NCBI GenBank assembly: GCA_004017535.1
Contig: SAJS01000017.1
Location: 1 to 64,000, forward strand
From: Mesorhizobium sp.
GTDB taxonomy: Bacteria > Pseudomonadota > Alphaproteobacteria > Rhizobiales > Rhizobiaceae
Length of the DNA stretch: 64,000 nt
Reading direction: 5' to 3'
Shown here: positions 20,270-27,995 of the stretch, piece by piece
How the letters are laid out: every line of letters begins with the position of its first letter
Position numbering within the stretch: position 1 is the first letter of the stretch
The notes under the pieces: generated by a model
Seen by the model: only the letters and a program-made list of their open reading frames with translations
Database searches by the model: none
What the model was told of the DNA's origin: nothing
Made by a program: the position numbers and the translations under genes

Positions 20270-21106
20270 TCAATGCGACATCAAGACCGGCAGACGCAGA
20301 TTCGACAAAATCCCCTCCGTTGCCCCGCCAAGCACAAAGTCCCTCAGGCGGGAGTGACCCCAGCCGCCCATGACCAGCAGGTTGCCGCCGACTTTAAGCG
20401 CATGCTCCTGCAGAGCGACGCCAATTTCACTGTCGCCGGTTTGAATGGACTGGGCCTTCGCACGCAGCCCGCGCGCCGCAAGTCCATGAGCAAGGCGTTC
20501 AGCAATATCCTTGCCCGGCAGCACCTTCTCATCGGTCACGCTCACGATCGATATAGCCGATGCCCGTTCCAGGAACGGCTTCGCGTCGGCCACCGCCCTT
20601 GCAGCCACGCGGCTGCCGTCCCAGGCGATCACCACGTTATCGAGCGCACCGACATCTTCGTCACCCGGGAGGATCAAGGCCGGCCGGCCGGAGCTGAAGA
20701 CGACCTCCTCCGCGGTCATGCGGATGGACTCGGTATCCCTCGCCCATCCCACCATGCAGAGGTCGAAATAGCGACCCTCCCGGGCGGCGGCTTCCCCTAT
20801 AAACGCCGGCTGCGCTTTCAACTCCTGAGTGGTCAGGGTAACTTTGCACCGCGCGGCTTCGGCCGCGACATTCTCCAGCAGGGCCCTGCCGCGATTCCTG
20901 CTGGCCGCCTCGACCTCACGGATCTTCGCAGGGAGGTCGAGCAGGAAGCTGGACAGCGCGTTGGAAACGTCCGGAATATCGACATTGATGACCGCCGCAT
21001 CCAGCGTGGCGCCAAGCTGCTTGGCCACGGCCACCGCATTCGACGCGATCTTCGGGCCCGGCGGGTCCGGATAAGTCGGTAGGAACAGGGATGCCAGCAT
21101 CTGCAT
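20270..21106 (-). CDS. universal stress protein, tandem Usp domains
   Basis: A protein of 278 aa made of two Usp-like halves. The second half holds an ATP-binding-type signature near the end, MGGWGHSRLRDFVLGG, followed by a strand ending LPVLMSH; the first half is more divergent. It is cytoplasmic. It lies 55 nt downstream of another uspA on the same strand, so both probably share the FNR-type promoter at 22042. Its partner process is not known; tandem Usps of this type are common in low-oxygen regulons of proteobacteria and mycobacteria. Confidence 0.88.
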   Translation of the reverse strand: MQMLASLFLPTYPDPPGPKIASNAVAVAKQLGATLDAAVINVDIPDVSNALSSFLLDLPAKIREVEAASRNRGRALLENVAAEAARCKVTLTTQELKAQPAFIGEAAAREGRYFDLCMVGWARDTESIRMTAEEVVFSSGRPALILPGDEDVGALDNVVIAWDGSRVAARAVADAKPFLERASAISIVSVTDEKVLPGKDIAERLAHGLAARGLRAKAQSIQTGDSEIGVALQEHALKVGGNLLVMGGWGHSRLRDFVLGGATEGILSNLRLPVLMSH

Positions 21107-21161
21107 AGCTTGTCTCCTTGGATCTTATGCCCGCCTGGCGGACATGGAATGCGGTGACTAC

Positions 21162-21989
21162 TCAGTTCGACAGCAGCCTGTGGAACGAGCCCGATCCGAG
21201 CAGGGATCGCGTCGCGCCCCCGAACGCCCATTCGCGGAACCGGCTATGGCCATAACCACCGGCCACAATGAGATCGGCCCCGATTCGATCAGCCCCAGCG
21301 ATAATCGAGTCGCCCACCGAGCTTCCCTGGCTTTCCAGCAGTTGGGACCGGGCTTTCACGCCATGCCTCATCAGGAAGCGCACCACGTCCGCCGCGCCAT
21401 TCCGAGCGACGAGCGTTCCTTCCTCGGCCGCATTGAAAACGGTTACTTCCTTGGCGTTGCGCAGGAAAGGCATCGCGTCGACCACGGCCCGCCGCGCTTC
21501 GCGGCAATCCTTCCAGGCGACCATGATCCTCTCGCCCTTGAAGGAGGCGAGATCGTCGGCCGCAAACAGAACCGGCCTGCCCGCGGAAAGCACCAATGCC
21601 CCCGGATCCACGGTCCTTCGGAAATCACCGGCGGCAGCCGCGGCCGGCGCTCCGGTGATCACCAGATCGGCCGCCCGCGCGTGCAGCGCCACGGCGCGCG
21701 TAGGGTCGTCGAGTTCCGCACGCCAGGATGCGCGCTCGTTGTCACCGGCGACGGCGAGGAACTCCTCCTTGAGCTTGCTGATCCGGTCCTCGATCTCGAG
21801 CGTCCGGTGACGCAACACCTCGGCCACGGCCGGAGAAGACTCGCTCGGCGACACCAATGCGGAGGGCTCGGCAGCCGCCACCGCGATAAGATCCGCCTCA
21901 AACTGCCTTGCGACCTGCCGCGCGAAAATCAGGCGCGGCGTTGCCGGGGCGTCGATATCGAGCTGGACCAATATCGTCGTGTAGATCAT
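21162..21989 (-). CDS. universal stress protein, tandem Usp domains
   Basis: A protein of 275 aa with two Usp domains. The N-terminal MIYTTILVQLDID strand opens the first; the C-terminal GGYGHSRFREWAFGGATRSLL is the nucleotide-binding signature of the second. The FRRTVDPGALVLSAGRPVLF linker and MVAWKDCREARRAV segment closely resemble the separate Usp at 26205-27032, so the two look like paralogues. The FNR-type box at 22042-22055 lies 52 nt upstream. Confidence 0.9.
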   Translation of the reverse strand: MIYTTILVQLDIDAPATPRLIFARQVARQFEADLIAVAAAEPSALVSPSESSPAVAEVLRHRTLEIEDRISKLKEEFLAVAGDNERASWRAELDDPTRAVALHARAADLVITGAPAAAAAGDFRRTVDPGALVLSAGRPVLFAADDLASFKGERIMVAWKDCREARRAVVDAMPFLRNAKEVTVFNAAEEGTLVARNGAADVVRFLMRHGVKARSQLLESQGSSVGDSIIAGADRIGADLIVAGGYGHSRFREWAFGGATRSLLGSGSFHRLLSN

Positions 21990-22041
21990 ATCCGGGCTCC
22001 ATTAGAGGCGGGTAGATCAGCACGGCCGAACGCGTCCCGCT

Positions 22042-22055
22042 TTGATGTGCATCAA
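22042..22055 (-). promoter_or_regulatory. FNR/FixK-type box upstream of uspA
   Basis: TTGATGTGCATCAA, a perfect TTGAT-N4-ATCAA palindrome, lies 52 nt before the uspA start at 21989 in the gap after the DUF3775 gene. Confidence 0.85.
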
Positions 22056-22062
22056 CTTCGGT

Positions 22063-22488
22063 TCAGTCGGGACAGGACAGGCCGAGCGCGTCGAGTCCGG
22101 CCGCAAGGTGATCGCCCAACAGCGGGTTGCCGCAAAGATAGTCGGCCGTGTGCCTGTTGTGGGCGTAGGCGGCCTGCTGGCGAACCTCGTCCCAATCGGC
22201 CGCCTTGCCGTCATCCCTGCCGAGCCATGTCAACGCCACGAGGTCGATCTGCTCGTCGACGGAGAGATCCGAGATCAGCGACCCGAGCTCTTCGCGCACC
22301 GGGTCATCATCGTGGTCCTGAAGCACCGCGACTTCGCCGTCGTCCGTGGGATTGGAGCCCGCATCCGGCTCGGTGACGGCAACCTTGACGTCGAATCCAT
22401 GCGCCTTGGCGATTATCAAACAGACCTTGCCGGCGGAGATCGCCAGCTCAGGAGCCTCGGTGTCCTCACTACCGATTCCACGTTTCAT
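22063..22488 (-). CDS. DUF3775 family protein
   Basis: A small acidic cytoplasmic protein of 141 aa. It matches the DUF3775 pattern: LAISAGKVCLIIAKAHGFDVK at the start, then ISDLSVDEQIDLVALTWLGR and a C-terminal NPLLGDHLAAGLDALGLSC. Function unknown. It sits between the cytochrome c gene and the uspA promoter on the minus strand and may be the end of the PHA-cytochrome transcript. Confidence 0.75.
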   Translation of the reverse strand: MKRGIGSEDTEAPELAISAGKVCLIIAKAHGFDVKVAVTEPDAGSNPTDDGEVAVLQDHDDDPVREELGSLISDLSVDEQIDLVALTWLGRDDGKAADWDEVRQQAAYAHNRHTADYLCGNPLLGDHLAAGLDALGLSCPD

Positions 22489-22535
22489 CCGATACCTCCT
22501 CTTGCGCCGTCAGCGCTCTCCTCCGCGGATCCCCG

Positions 22536-22862
22536 TCATCGGCCGAGGCTCCCGATATAGGCGATGATCGCCTCGATCTGATCCGGAGATGCCGCAAACT
22601 CGGGCATGTCCGGATGGCCCGTGGAGATTCCCTCGGCCAAGGCTTCCTGCAGGTCCTCGATGGGATAGCGGCGGTGCAATAGGCGAAAAGGCGGGGCATC
22701 GGGATGGGTGCTTTCGCCAGTCTGGCCGACTGCGTGGCATCGCGCGCAGTTTGTTTCGACCAGCCTTTTGCCATAGGCGACCTGCAGATTATCGCCCGCC
22801 CAAGCCGGCGATGCGAAGGCGATTGCAAACGGCAGAACCTTGAGCGCTGTACGACGTTTCAT
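22536..22862 (-). CDS. monohaem class I cytochrome c
   Basis: A periplasmic cytochrome of 108 aa. A signal peptide covers about residues 1-22 (MKRRTALKVLPF... ending AWA). The haem-binding CARCH is at residues 39-43 and the likely axial Met86 lies in HPDMPEF. The C-terminal IEAIIAYIGSLGR helix is typical. I chose ATG 22862; an in-frame ATG at 22910 would add a poor N-terminus before the signal. It may carry electrons to a high-affinity oxidase or another periplasmic partner. It lies between phaC and the DUF3775 gene. Confidence 0.88.
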   Translation of the reverse strand: MKRRTALKVLPFAIAFASPAWAGDNLQVAYGKRLVETNCARCHAVGQTGESTHPDAPPFRLLHRRYPIEDLQEALAEGISTGHPDMPEFAASPDQIEAIIAYIGSLGR

Positions 22863-22925
22863 GGCTGCTGAATAGGCCTTGAGCGGCCGCCGCGCCTTGA
22901 CCTCGCTCAAACGGCTGGAACGCAG

Positions 22926-24800
22926 CTACCGCTCGAGGACATACGTGCCGGGCGCTGCGCAAACCGTCTTCAAGGCGCCCAAGGCATCGCCCCGGTCGGC
23001 CGCGACCTCACGGCTGGAATGACCGGCCAGCCATTCGACCCAGCCCGGCCACCAGGAGCCATATGTCACGGCCGCCTCTTTTGCCCACTCGTCCGGACCG
23101 GGACGAATGGCGGCATGGCGGCAACTGAGCCTTTTATAGGAACGGTTCAGGTGTCCGGGCTCCGACACGATACCCGCATTGTGCCCGCCGGTGGTCAGGA
23201 CGAAGTCGATGTCGGTGTCCAGGAGATAGGTCAGCTTGAATACCGAACGCCACGGCGCGACGTGGTCCGTCTCGGTGCCGACCGCAAACACCGGGGCTCG
23301 AATGTCTTCAAGATGAACAGGCCTTCCCTCGACGCGAAAGCGTCCCTCGACAAGATCGTTGTCCAGATAGAGCTGCCGCAAATATTCCGATTGCATGCGA
23401 AACGGCATACGGGTTGAATCGGCATTCCAGGCCGTGAGGTCGGTCATCGGAGCGCGCTCGCCGAGCAAATATTCGCGCACCATGCGTGACCAGATCAGAT
23501 CCTGCGAGCGAAGCATCTGGAAAGCGCCAGCCATGCGGCGCTGGTCGAGGGTGCCTTCCACCCACATCACGTCCTCGAGCAGCGTGATCTGGCTCTCGTC
23601 GATGAACAGGCCGAGCTCGCCCGGTTCTTCGAAATCCACCTGCGCCGCGAAAAGCGACAGGCTGGCTAGGCGGTGGTCGCCGTCACGGGCCATTGCCGAC
23701 GCCGCTATCGACAGCAGCGTCCCGCCAAGGCAGTAGCCCACCCCATGAATCCGGCTGCTTCCCGTCGCTGCCTCGACCGCGTCCATGGCCGCCATCGCGC
23801 CGAGCCGGCGATAGTCGTCCAGCGAGACTCCGGCCTGATCGCTGCCCGGATTGCGCCAGGAGATGCAGAAGACCGTATAGCCGCTCTGGACAAGATAGCG
23901 GACCAGCGAGTTCTCCGGTGAAAGATCGAGGATGTAGTATTTCATGATCCAGGCAGGGACGATGAGGATCGGCTCCTCCTTCACGGTCTCCGTCATCGGC
24001 GCATAACGGATCAGCTCGATCAGTTCATTGCGGAAGATCACCTCGCCCGGTGTTGCGGCGACCTCAATGCCCGGCCGGAAGTTTTCCACGCCAGCCGGCG
24101 GCTTGCCGTCGGCCAGACGCAGCAGGTCGTCGACCAGATTGTTGGCGCCGTTGACGAAATTGGCGCCATTTTTCCGCAAGGTCCTATCGATGACCTCCGG
24201 GTTGAGCGCCGGGAAATTGGAAGGAGAGACGATATCCAGGATCTGCCGGCTGTAGAACTCGACGAGTCGCTCATGCCTTCTGGTAACGCCTGGAAGTCCG
24301 CTGGTCGCGTTGTGCCACCATTGCTGGGAAAGCAGAAAAGCTTGCTGCGCGGCATTGAAGGGGAATGACTGCCACGCCTGATGCTGGAACCTTCTGTCTT
24401 GCGGCAGGGGCGTGATGGTTGCCGTGGCGGTCCCCATTCCAAGCCAGCAGCGAAAAAGAAAATCATTCAACCTCACGAGCTTCTCGACCGCCTTGGTGGA
24501 GACCTCCGCCTGCTTGCCCGGTGATGTGGACAAGTGCAGCAGCCAGTCCTGCCAAGCCTGCAGGAGGCTGATCGGCGAAATGCCCGCGGTGAAGGCCGCC
24601 ACCAGAGCATGCGAGAGCCTGTCGACGTCGCGATAGACGCTTGCGCTTCCTTCGTCCGGCAATAGCGGCGCCGGGGTTGCGGCCACCAGCTCGGTGCCCT
24701 TGGAGCCCCGCGATGTCCCCGCATCTTCCGCCATGTCATGACTGCTCCAGGCGGAGGACCGATCGGCGGCTGGCATCCTGCTTTTCCCTGACGGCGACAT
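22926..24800 (-). CDS. phaC: class I polyhydroxyalkanoate synthase
   Basis: A PHA polymerase of 624 aa that builds poly-3-hydroxybutyrate from hydroxyacyl-CoA at granules. An N-terminal PhaC_N domain (about 100-270) precedes an alpha/beta-hydrolase domain with lipase-box-like GYCLGG. The nucleophile is Cys357, with Asp512 (GTETDHVAPW) and His540 (TTGGHNAGIV) completing the triad. It lies just downstream of a phasin-like gene on the same strand. An internal start at Met23 (24734) is possible. The promoter is probably the FNR-type box at 25435, which would link carbon storage to oxygen limitation. Confidence 0.93.
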   Translation of the reverse strand: MSPSGKSRMPAADRSSAWSSHDMAEDAGTSRGSKGTELVAATPAPLLPDEGSASVYRDVDRLSHALVAAFTAGISPISLLQAWQDWLLHLSTSPGKQAEVSTKAVEKLVRLNDFLFRCWLGMGTATATITPLPQDRRFQHQAWQSFPFNAAQQAFLLSQQWWHNATSGLPGVTRRHERLVEFYSRQILDIVSPSNFPALNPEVIDRTLRKNGANFVNGANNLVDDLLRLADGKPPAGVENFRPGIEVAATPGEVIFRNELIELIRYAPMTETVKEEPILIVPAWIMKYYILDLSPENSLVRYLVQSGYTVFCISWRNPGSDQAGVSLDDYRRLGAMAAMDAVEAATGSSRIHGVGYCLGGTLLSIAASAMARDGDHRLASLSLFAAQVDFEEPGELGLFIDESQITLLEDVMWVEGTLDQRRMAGAFQMLRSQDLIWSRMVREYLLGERAPMTDLTAWNADSTRMPFRMQSEYLRQLYLDNDLVEGRFRVEGRPVHLEDIRAPVFAVGTETDHVAPWRSVFKLTYLLDTDIDFVLTTGGHNAGIVSEPGHLNRSYKRLSCRHAAIRPGPDEWAKEAAVTYGSWWPGWVEWLAGHSSREVAADRGDALGALKTVCAAPGTYVLER

Positions 24801-24801
24801 T

Positions 24802-25185
24802 TCACGCGGGAAGCGTTGCCGCGGCCATGTCGTTCATTGCTGTTTCCGCCTCCTTGCGGACTTGACCGGCCGTCTCCGAAGCCAGCTTGGCGCCGATGGA
24901 AGCGAATTTGCCGGCCTCTTTCGCATAGTCGGATGTGGCGTTCTGGAGGAAGTTCACAAACACGTCGAACGCATCGACGAATTCGTCACCGCCGGTCAGT
25001 TTCTCCACGAGCTTCAGGTCATCCTCGAACCGCCGCTTGAGGAAGGATACGCCTTCAATCTGGTAGCGCAGCAGCGCGCGGACCGAATGCGCCTGCATCG
25101 CGGCGGTCGCCCGCATGAATTTCTGGCCGGTTTGAGCGAAAGGGAGCAGCTCGGGCGCCCGAAACTCTTCTGGATTCCACATCAT
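24802..25185 (-). CDS. phasin-like granule protein
   Basis: A protein of 127 aa, mostly amphipathic helix, with PF...QTGQKFMRATAAMQAHSVRALLRYQIEG near the start and an Ala/Lys-rich C-terminus (AKEAGKFASIGAKLASETAGQV), the phasin pattern. Phasins coat PHA granules. ATG 25185 follows GGGAAAG on the minus strand; the in-frame start at 25254 is unlikely. The gap to phaC is 1 nt, which supports a shared granule role. Confidence 0.8.
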   Translation of the reverse strand: MMWNPEEFRAPELLPFAQTGQKFMRATAAMQAHSVRALLRYQIEGVSFLKRRFEDDLKLVEKLTGGDEFVDAFDVFVNFLQNATSDYAKEAGKFASIGAKLASETAGQVRKEAETAMNDMAAATLPA

Positions 25186-25210
25186 GGTGTCTTTCCCTTC
25201 GCTTCTCGCT

Positions 25211-25378
25211 TCAATTTCCTGATTTTGGCTGATGCGGCCGTGAGCGGCGTCCAAAGCCGTGGCTTGCGGGCAAGCCTTTGCTTCGCCGGAACGACGCCCG
25301 CTCGAAATAGATCGCGGTTCCGGCGATGAAGCCGAGGCAGAGTACGGCGCCCCAGAGCAGGAAATCTTCAGTGACCAT
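25211..25378 (-). CDS. small single-helix membrane protein, unknown
   Basis: A 55-aa protein with one hydrophobic segment (about residues 7-23, LLWGAVLCLGFIAGTAIYF) and a basic, Arg-rich C-terminal tail. ATG 25378 is the first gene after the FNR-type box at 25435, so it may head the phasin-phaC transcript. I do not recognise a family. Its position in a packed operon and the membrane segment argue that it is real. Confidence 0.55.
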   Translation of the reverse strand: MVTEDFLLWGAVLCLGFIAGTAIYFERASFRRSKGLPASHGFGRRSRPHQPKSGN

Positions 25379-25434
25379 CAACGAGCCCCTTTGGCCGTCC
25401 TGCCCAAACATCGCAGGTGCCGCGCAAGCTGGCA

Positions 25435-25448
25435 TTGATCATGATCAA
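25435..25448 (-). promoter_or_regulatory. FNR/FixK-type box for the PHA operon
   Basis: TTGATCATGATCAA, a perfect palindrome, lies 56 nt before the start at 25378. It is one of two boxes in this divergent intergenic region; this one is placed for the minus-strand small membrane protein, phasin, phaC and cytochrome genes. Confidence 0.85.
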
Positions 25449-25468
25449 TCCGGCCCGGCATGCCGGCT

Positions 25469-25482
25469 TTGACCCTGATCAA
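25469..25482 (+). promoter_or_regulatory. FNR/FixK-type box for the flavin reductase gene
   Basis: TTGACCCTGATCAA lies 81 nt before the ATG at 25564 and 20 nt from the neighbouring box, so each direction of this divergent promoter appears to have its own site. Confidence 0.85.
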
Positions 25483-25563
25483 GGCGAGTGACGGCAATGC
25501 CCGCGACAAGTCCGGGACAACAAGCCCACAAGCCCACCCGCAGACGCAAAGCGAGGGACGGAT

Positions 25564-26097
25564 ATGAAGGAATTGCCGCTTGCCGATGTCTACCGGCTGA
25601 TTGAGCCCGGTCCGGTCGTCCTCCTTTCGACGCGGTCCAGGCAGGGCCGCTCGAACATCATGACGATGTCCTGGCACACGATGGTGGACGTCGCGCCGCC
25701 AACGATCGCCTGCGTGGTGTCAAGCAATGACCTCTCATTCTTCGCCTTGCGTCAAACCAGGGAATGCGTGATCGCGATCCCTGCCGTCGGCCTTGCGGAG
25801 AAGGTCGTGAAGGTCGGCAATTGCTCCGGAAGGGATACGGACAAGTTCGCGACCGCATGGTTCACGCCGCTTCCCGCCGAACAGGTGTCGGCGCCGCTGG
25901 TGGCCGAGTGTTTCGCCAACCTCGAGTGCCGCGTGGTCGATACGCGCCTGGTCAACAGATACAATCTCTTCCTGCTGGAAGTCGTAAAGGCGTGGATCGA
26001 TCCGCAGCAGCCGACGCCAAAGACCATCCATCACATCGGGCATGGCACCTTCGTGGTCGATGGCGAGGTAATCCATTTCGAGTCCCGGATGCCTTGA
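25564..26097 (+). CDS. flavin reductase-like protein (FMN-binding split barrel)
   Basis: A protein of 177 aa of the flavin reductase/DIM6-NTAB family. Conserved pieces are VVLLSTRSRQGRSNIMTMSWHTMVDVAPP, which lines the FMN site, VIAIPAVGLAEKVVKVGNCSG, and CFANLECRVVDTRLVNRYNLFLLEV. It could reduce flavin with NAD(P)H or be an FMN enzyme of another kind; sequence alone does not say. It is alone between two FNR-type promoters. Confidence 0.85.
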   Translation: MKELPLADVYRLIEPGPVVLLSTRSRQGRSNIMTMSWHTMVDVAPPTIACVVSSNDLSFFALRQTRECVIAIPAVGLAEKVVKVGNCSGRDTDKFATAWFTPLPAEQVSAPLVAECFANLECRVVDTRLVNRYNLFLLEVVKAWIDPQQPTPKTIHHIGHGTFVVDGEVIHFESRMP

Positions 26098-26125
26098 AAG
26101 TCGGGCGCGCGGCTTAGAAACGACT

Positions 26126-26139
26126 TTGATCCACATCAA
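26126..26139 (+). promoter_or_regulatory. FNR/FixK-type box upstream of uspA (first of two)
   Basis: TTGATCCACATCAA lies 65 nt before the uspA ATG at 26205, a placement usual for an activating site. Confidence 0.85.
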
Positions 26140-26174
26140 GGCGCGCAGGCTCTTGCGACATAGGGTTTGGTTCT

Positions 26175-26188
26175 TTGAGATGGATCAA
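26175..26188 (+). promoter_or_regulatory. second FNR/FixK-type box close to the uspA start
   Basis: TTGAGATGGATCAA fits TTGA-N6-TCAA and ends only 16 nt before the ATG at 26205, where a bound regulator could block transcription or translation start. Centre-to-centre spacing to the first box is 49 bp. Confidence 0.6.
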
Positions 26189-26204
26189 ATCGAAAGCGCG
26201 TACG

Positions 26205-27032
26205 ATGAGCTACAAATCAATTCTCCTGAACCTCAACATCGACGGTCCGATCGAACCGATCACACGGATCGGCGTGAACCTCGCCAAGCGCTATGACGCC
26301 CGTTTGATAGGGTTATGCGCCGCGGATGCGCCGTTGCCGGTGACGATGGCGCCTGAGGGCGCGGCGATCGCCGCAGATATCTGGGAGCAGTCGCGGGATG
26401 AGATCCGACGCCGCCTGACCAGCCTGAACGGCGAGTTCGACGGCCTGGTGGCCGGAGCGGTCAAGACGGACTGGCATGGCGATATCGAAAATCCGAATCA
26501 CGCCGTGGCCCGGAGAGCCCGCATGGCCGACATCGTCGTCACCAGCGCTTCCCAGGGCGCGTCGACGGGCGACCCCTACCGCACGGTCGATCCAGGATCG
26601 CTGGTGCTGCGCGCGGGCCGGCCGGTCCTGGTCGCGGCTCAGGGCGCGATGGATTTGCCGGCTCGCAGGATCGTGGTGTCCTGGAAGGACACGCGCGAGG
26701 CCAGGCGGGCGGTGGCGGACGCTGTGCCGCTCATGGCCATGGCCGAGGAAGTCACCATAGTCGCGGTCGATCGCAATCCGGACGACTGGACCAGGGACAG
26801 CGTCAAGGATGTGGCGGGCTTCCTGGCCGGTCACGGCATCAAGGCGCGCACCGAGATCATCAAGACGGCCGATGATGAAGGCAATCGCCTCGTCGATTTC
26901 TTCGCCTCGATGAATGCCGAGTTGATTGTGTCGGGCGCCTATGGGCATAGCCGGCTGAGGGAGTGGGTGTTCGGCGGCGTTACCCGCTCCTTGCTCGACG
27001 AGGTGTGGCTCAATCGGCTGATGTCGAACTGA
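26205..27032 (+). CDS. universal stress protein, tandem Usp domains
   Basis: A protein of 275 aa, paralogous to the Usp at 21162-21989: the same length and the same TVDPGSLVLRAGRPVLVA linker, VSWKDTREARRAV segment and terminal SGAYGHSRLREWVFGGVTRSLL signature. I chose ATG 26205 (MSYKSILLNLNIDG); an in-frame start ten codons earlier lies across the second FNR-type box. Cytoplasmic. Two boxes upstream make it the most heavily marked promoter of the island. Confidence 0.9.
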   Translation: MSYKSILLNLNIDGPIEPITRIGVNLAKRYDARLIGLCAADAPLPVTMAPEGAAIAADIWEQSRDEIRRRLTSLNGEFDGLVAGAVKTDWHGDIENPNHAVARRARMADIVVTSASQGASTGDPYRTVDPGSLVLRAGRPVLVAAQGAMDLPARRIVVSWKDTREARRAVADAVPLMAMAEEVTIVAVDRNPDDWTRDSVKDVAGFLAGHGIKARTEIIKTADDEGNRLVDFFASMNAELIVSGAYGHSRLREWVFGGVTRSLLDEVWLNRLMSN

Positions 27033-27129
27033 CGCCGTTGCCTAAGGGCACACCTGCATGAAGACGGCCGCAGGATAACAGCATGGTGATCGCGGCGCGG
27101 TCACCATAGCCATGCTCTTCACCCGCGAA

Positions 27130-27160
27130 AAGGTGCCAGTGCCGGGCGCACTGACACCTT
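27130..27160 (-). terminator. strong hairpin terminator between convergent genes
   Basis: AAGGTGCCAGTGC and GCACTGACACCTT form a 13-bp stem with one mismatch and a 5-nt loop. Read on the minus strand it is followed by TTTTCGCG, as for a rho-independent terminator of the BON gene; it may also stop the uspA transcript. Confidence 0.7.
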
Positions 27161-27201
27161 GATCTCGACGAGCGGCAGGCGCTTTCCGCCCCGCCCGGTT
27201 G

Positions 27202-27852
27202 TCAACCGATGGTGATCCGGTCTTCGACCGTCTTCACGCCCGCGGCCGACCAGGCGGCGCGCTCGGCCGCCCGGCGTTCCGACCAGGCATGCACCCGGCC
27301 TTCCAGCCTGACGGCGCCGTTGCCGAGAACGTTGACCTTGATCTCCTGCGCCTCGAGCTCCGCATTGCGCTTCAGCGCGTTCTCGATACGCTGCTTGATG
27401 TCATGGGTCGACGGACGCGGCTTGATCTCGATCTGGTTGGTCACGCCAATGACGCCGGCGAGGTGACGCACGGCATCTTCCGCCGCGCTCTTCTGATATT
27501 GCCATTCGACCTTGCCGGTGAGCTTGATCCAACCGCTCTGCACGCTGATCTGAACCGCGCCGCCTGGAATGGAGGTGTGCCAGGCGATCGTGTTGACGGC
27601 GCGCTTGGCGATCTCGTCATCTGCGGTCTTGTGGGTGCCGAAGGGACGCACTTCTATCTCCTGGGCGATGGCTTTCACGCCCTTGACGTTCCGCACGACG
27701 TCTTCGACCTTGACCTTCTGAGCATAGGTCGGGACATGGCCAGTCAGCGTCACGATGCCATCGTCCACCGCCACGCCGATATCGGCGGCATCGATGCTGG
27801 GCTCGAAGTCCAGCTCATCGATGATGTCCTGCTTCAGGATGCTGTCACTCAT
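27202..27852 (-). CDS. triple BON-domain protein
   Basis: A protein of 216 aa made of three BON repeats (about residues 1-70, 75-145, 146-216), each with the VxGxV...A...V..V.GV pattern, for example GIVTLTGHVPTYAQKVKVEDVVRNVKGVK. No signal peptide is visible, unlike OsmY, so it may be cytoplasmic. BON domains bind membranes or other proteins. ATG 27852 follows GAGGTGG. The promoter holds an FNR-type box 70 nt upstream. Confidence 0.85.
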   Translation of the reverse strand: MSDSILKQDIIDELDFEPSIDAADIGVAVDDGIVTLTGHVPTYAQKVKVEDVVRNVKGVKAIAQEIEVRPFGTHKTADDEIAKRAVNTIAWHTSIPGGAVQISVQSGWIKLTGKVEWQYQKSAAEDAVRHLAGVIGVTNQIEIKPRPSTHDIKQRIENALKRNAELEAQEIKVNVLGNGAVRLEGRVHAWSERRAAERAAWSAAGVKTVEDRITIG

Positions 27853-27922
27853 TTTCCACCTCACTGTTTTCGGGAGCTACTTCATGCAATGTCCAAGTAT
27901 GGCCCGTGCGCGCGCGGTGACG

Positions 27923-27936
27923 TTGATTGCCGTCAA
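27923..27936 (-). promoter_or_regulatory. FNR/FixK-type box upstream of the BON gene
   Basis: TTGATTGCCGTCAA fits TTGA-N6-TCAA, 70 nt before the BON start at 27852, in the gap after the ftsH 3' end. Confidence 0.8.
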
Positions 27937-27995
27937 ATGCCGGGCGAATGCACAATGGATCCTGCCACGCAGCGATTGCCTGTCACGCCCGTACC

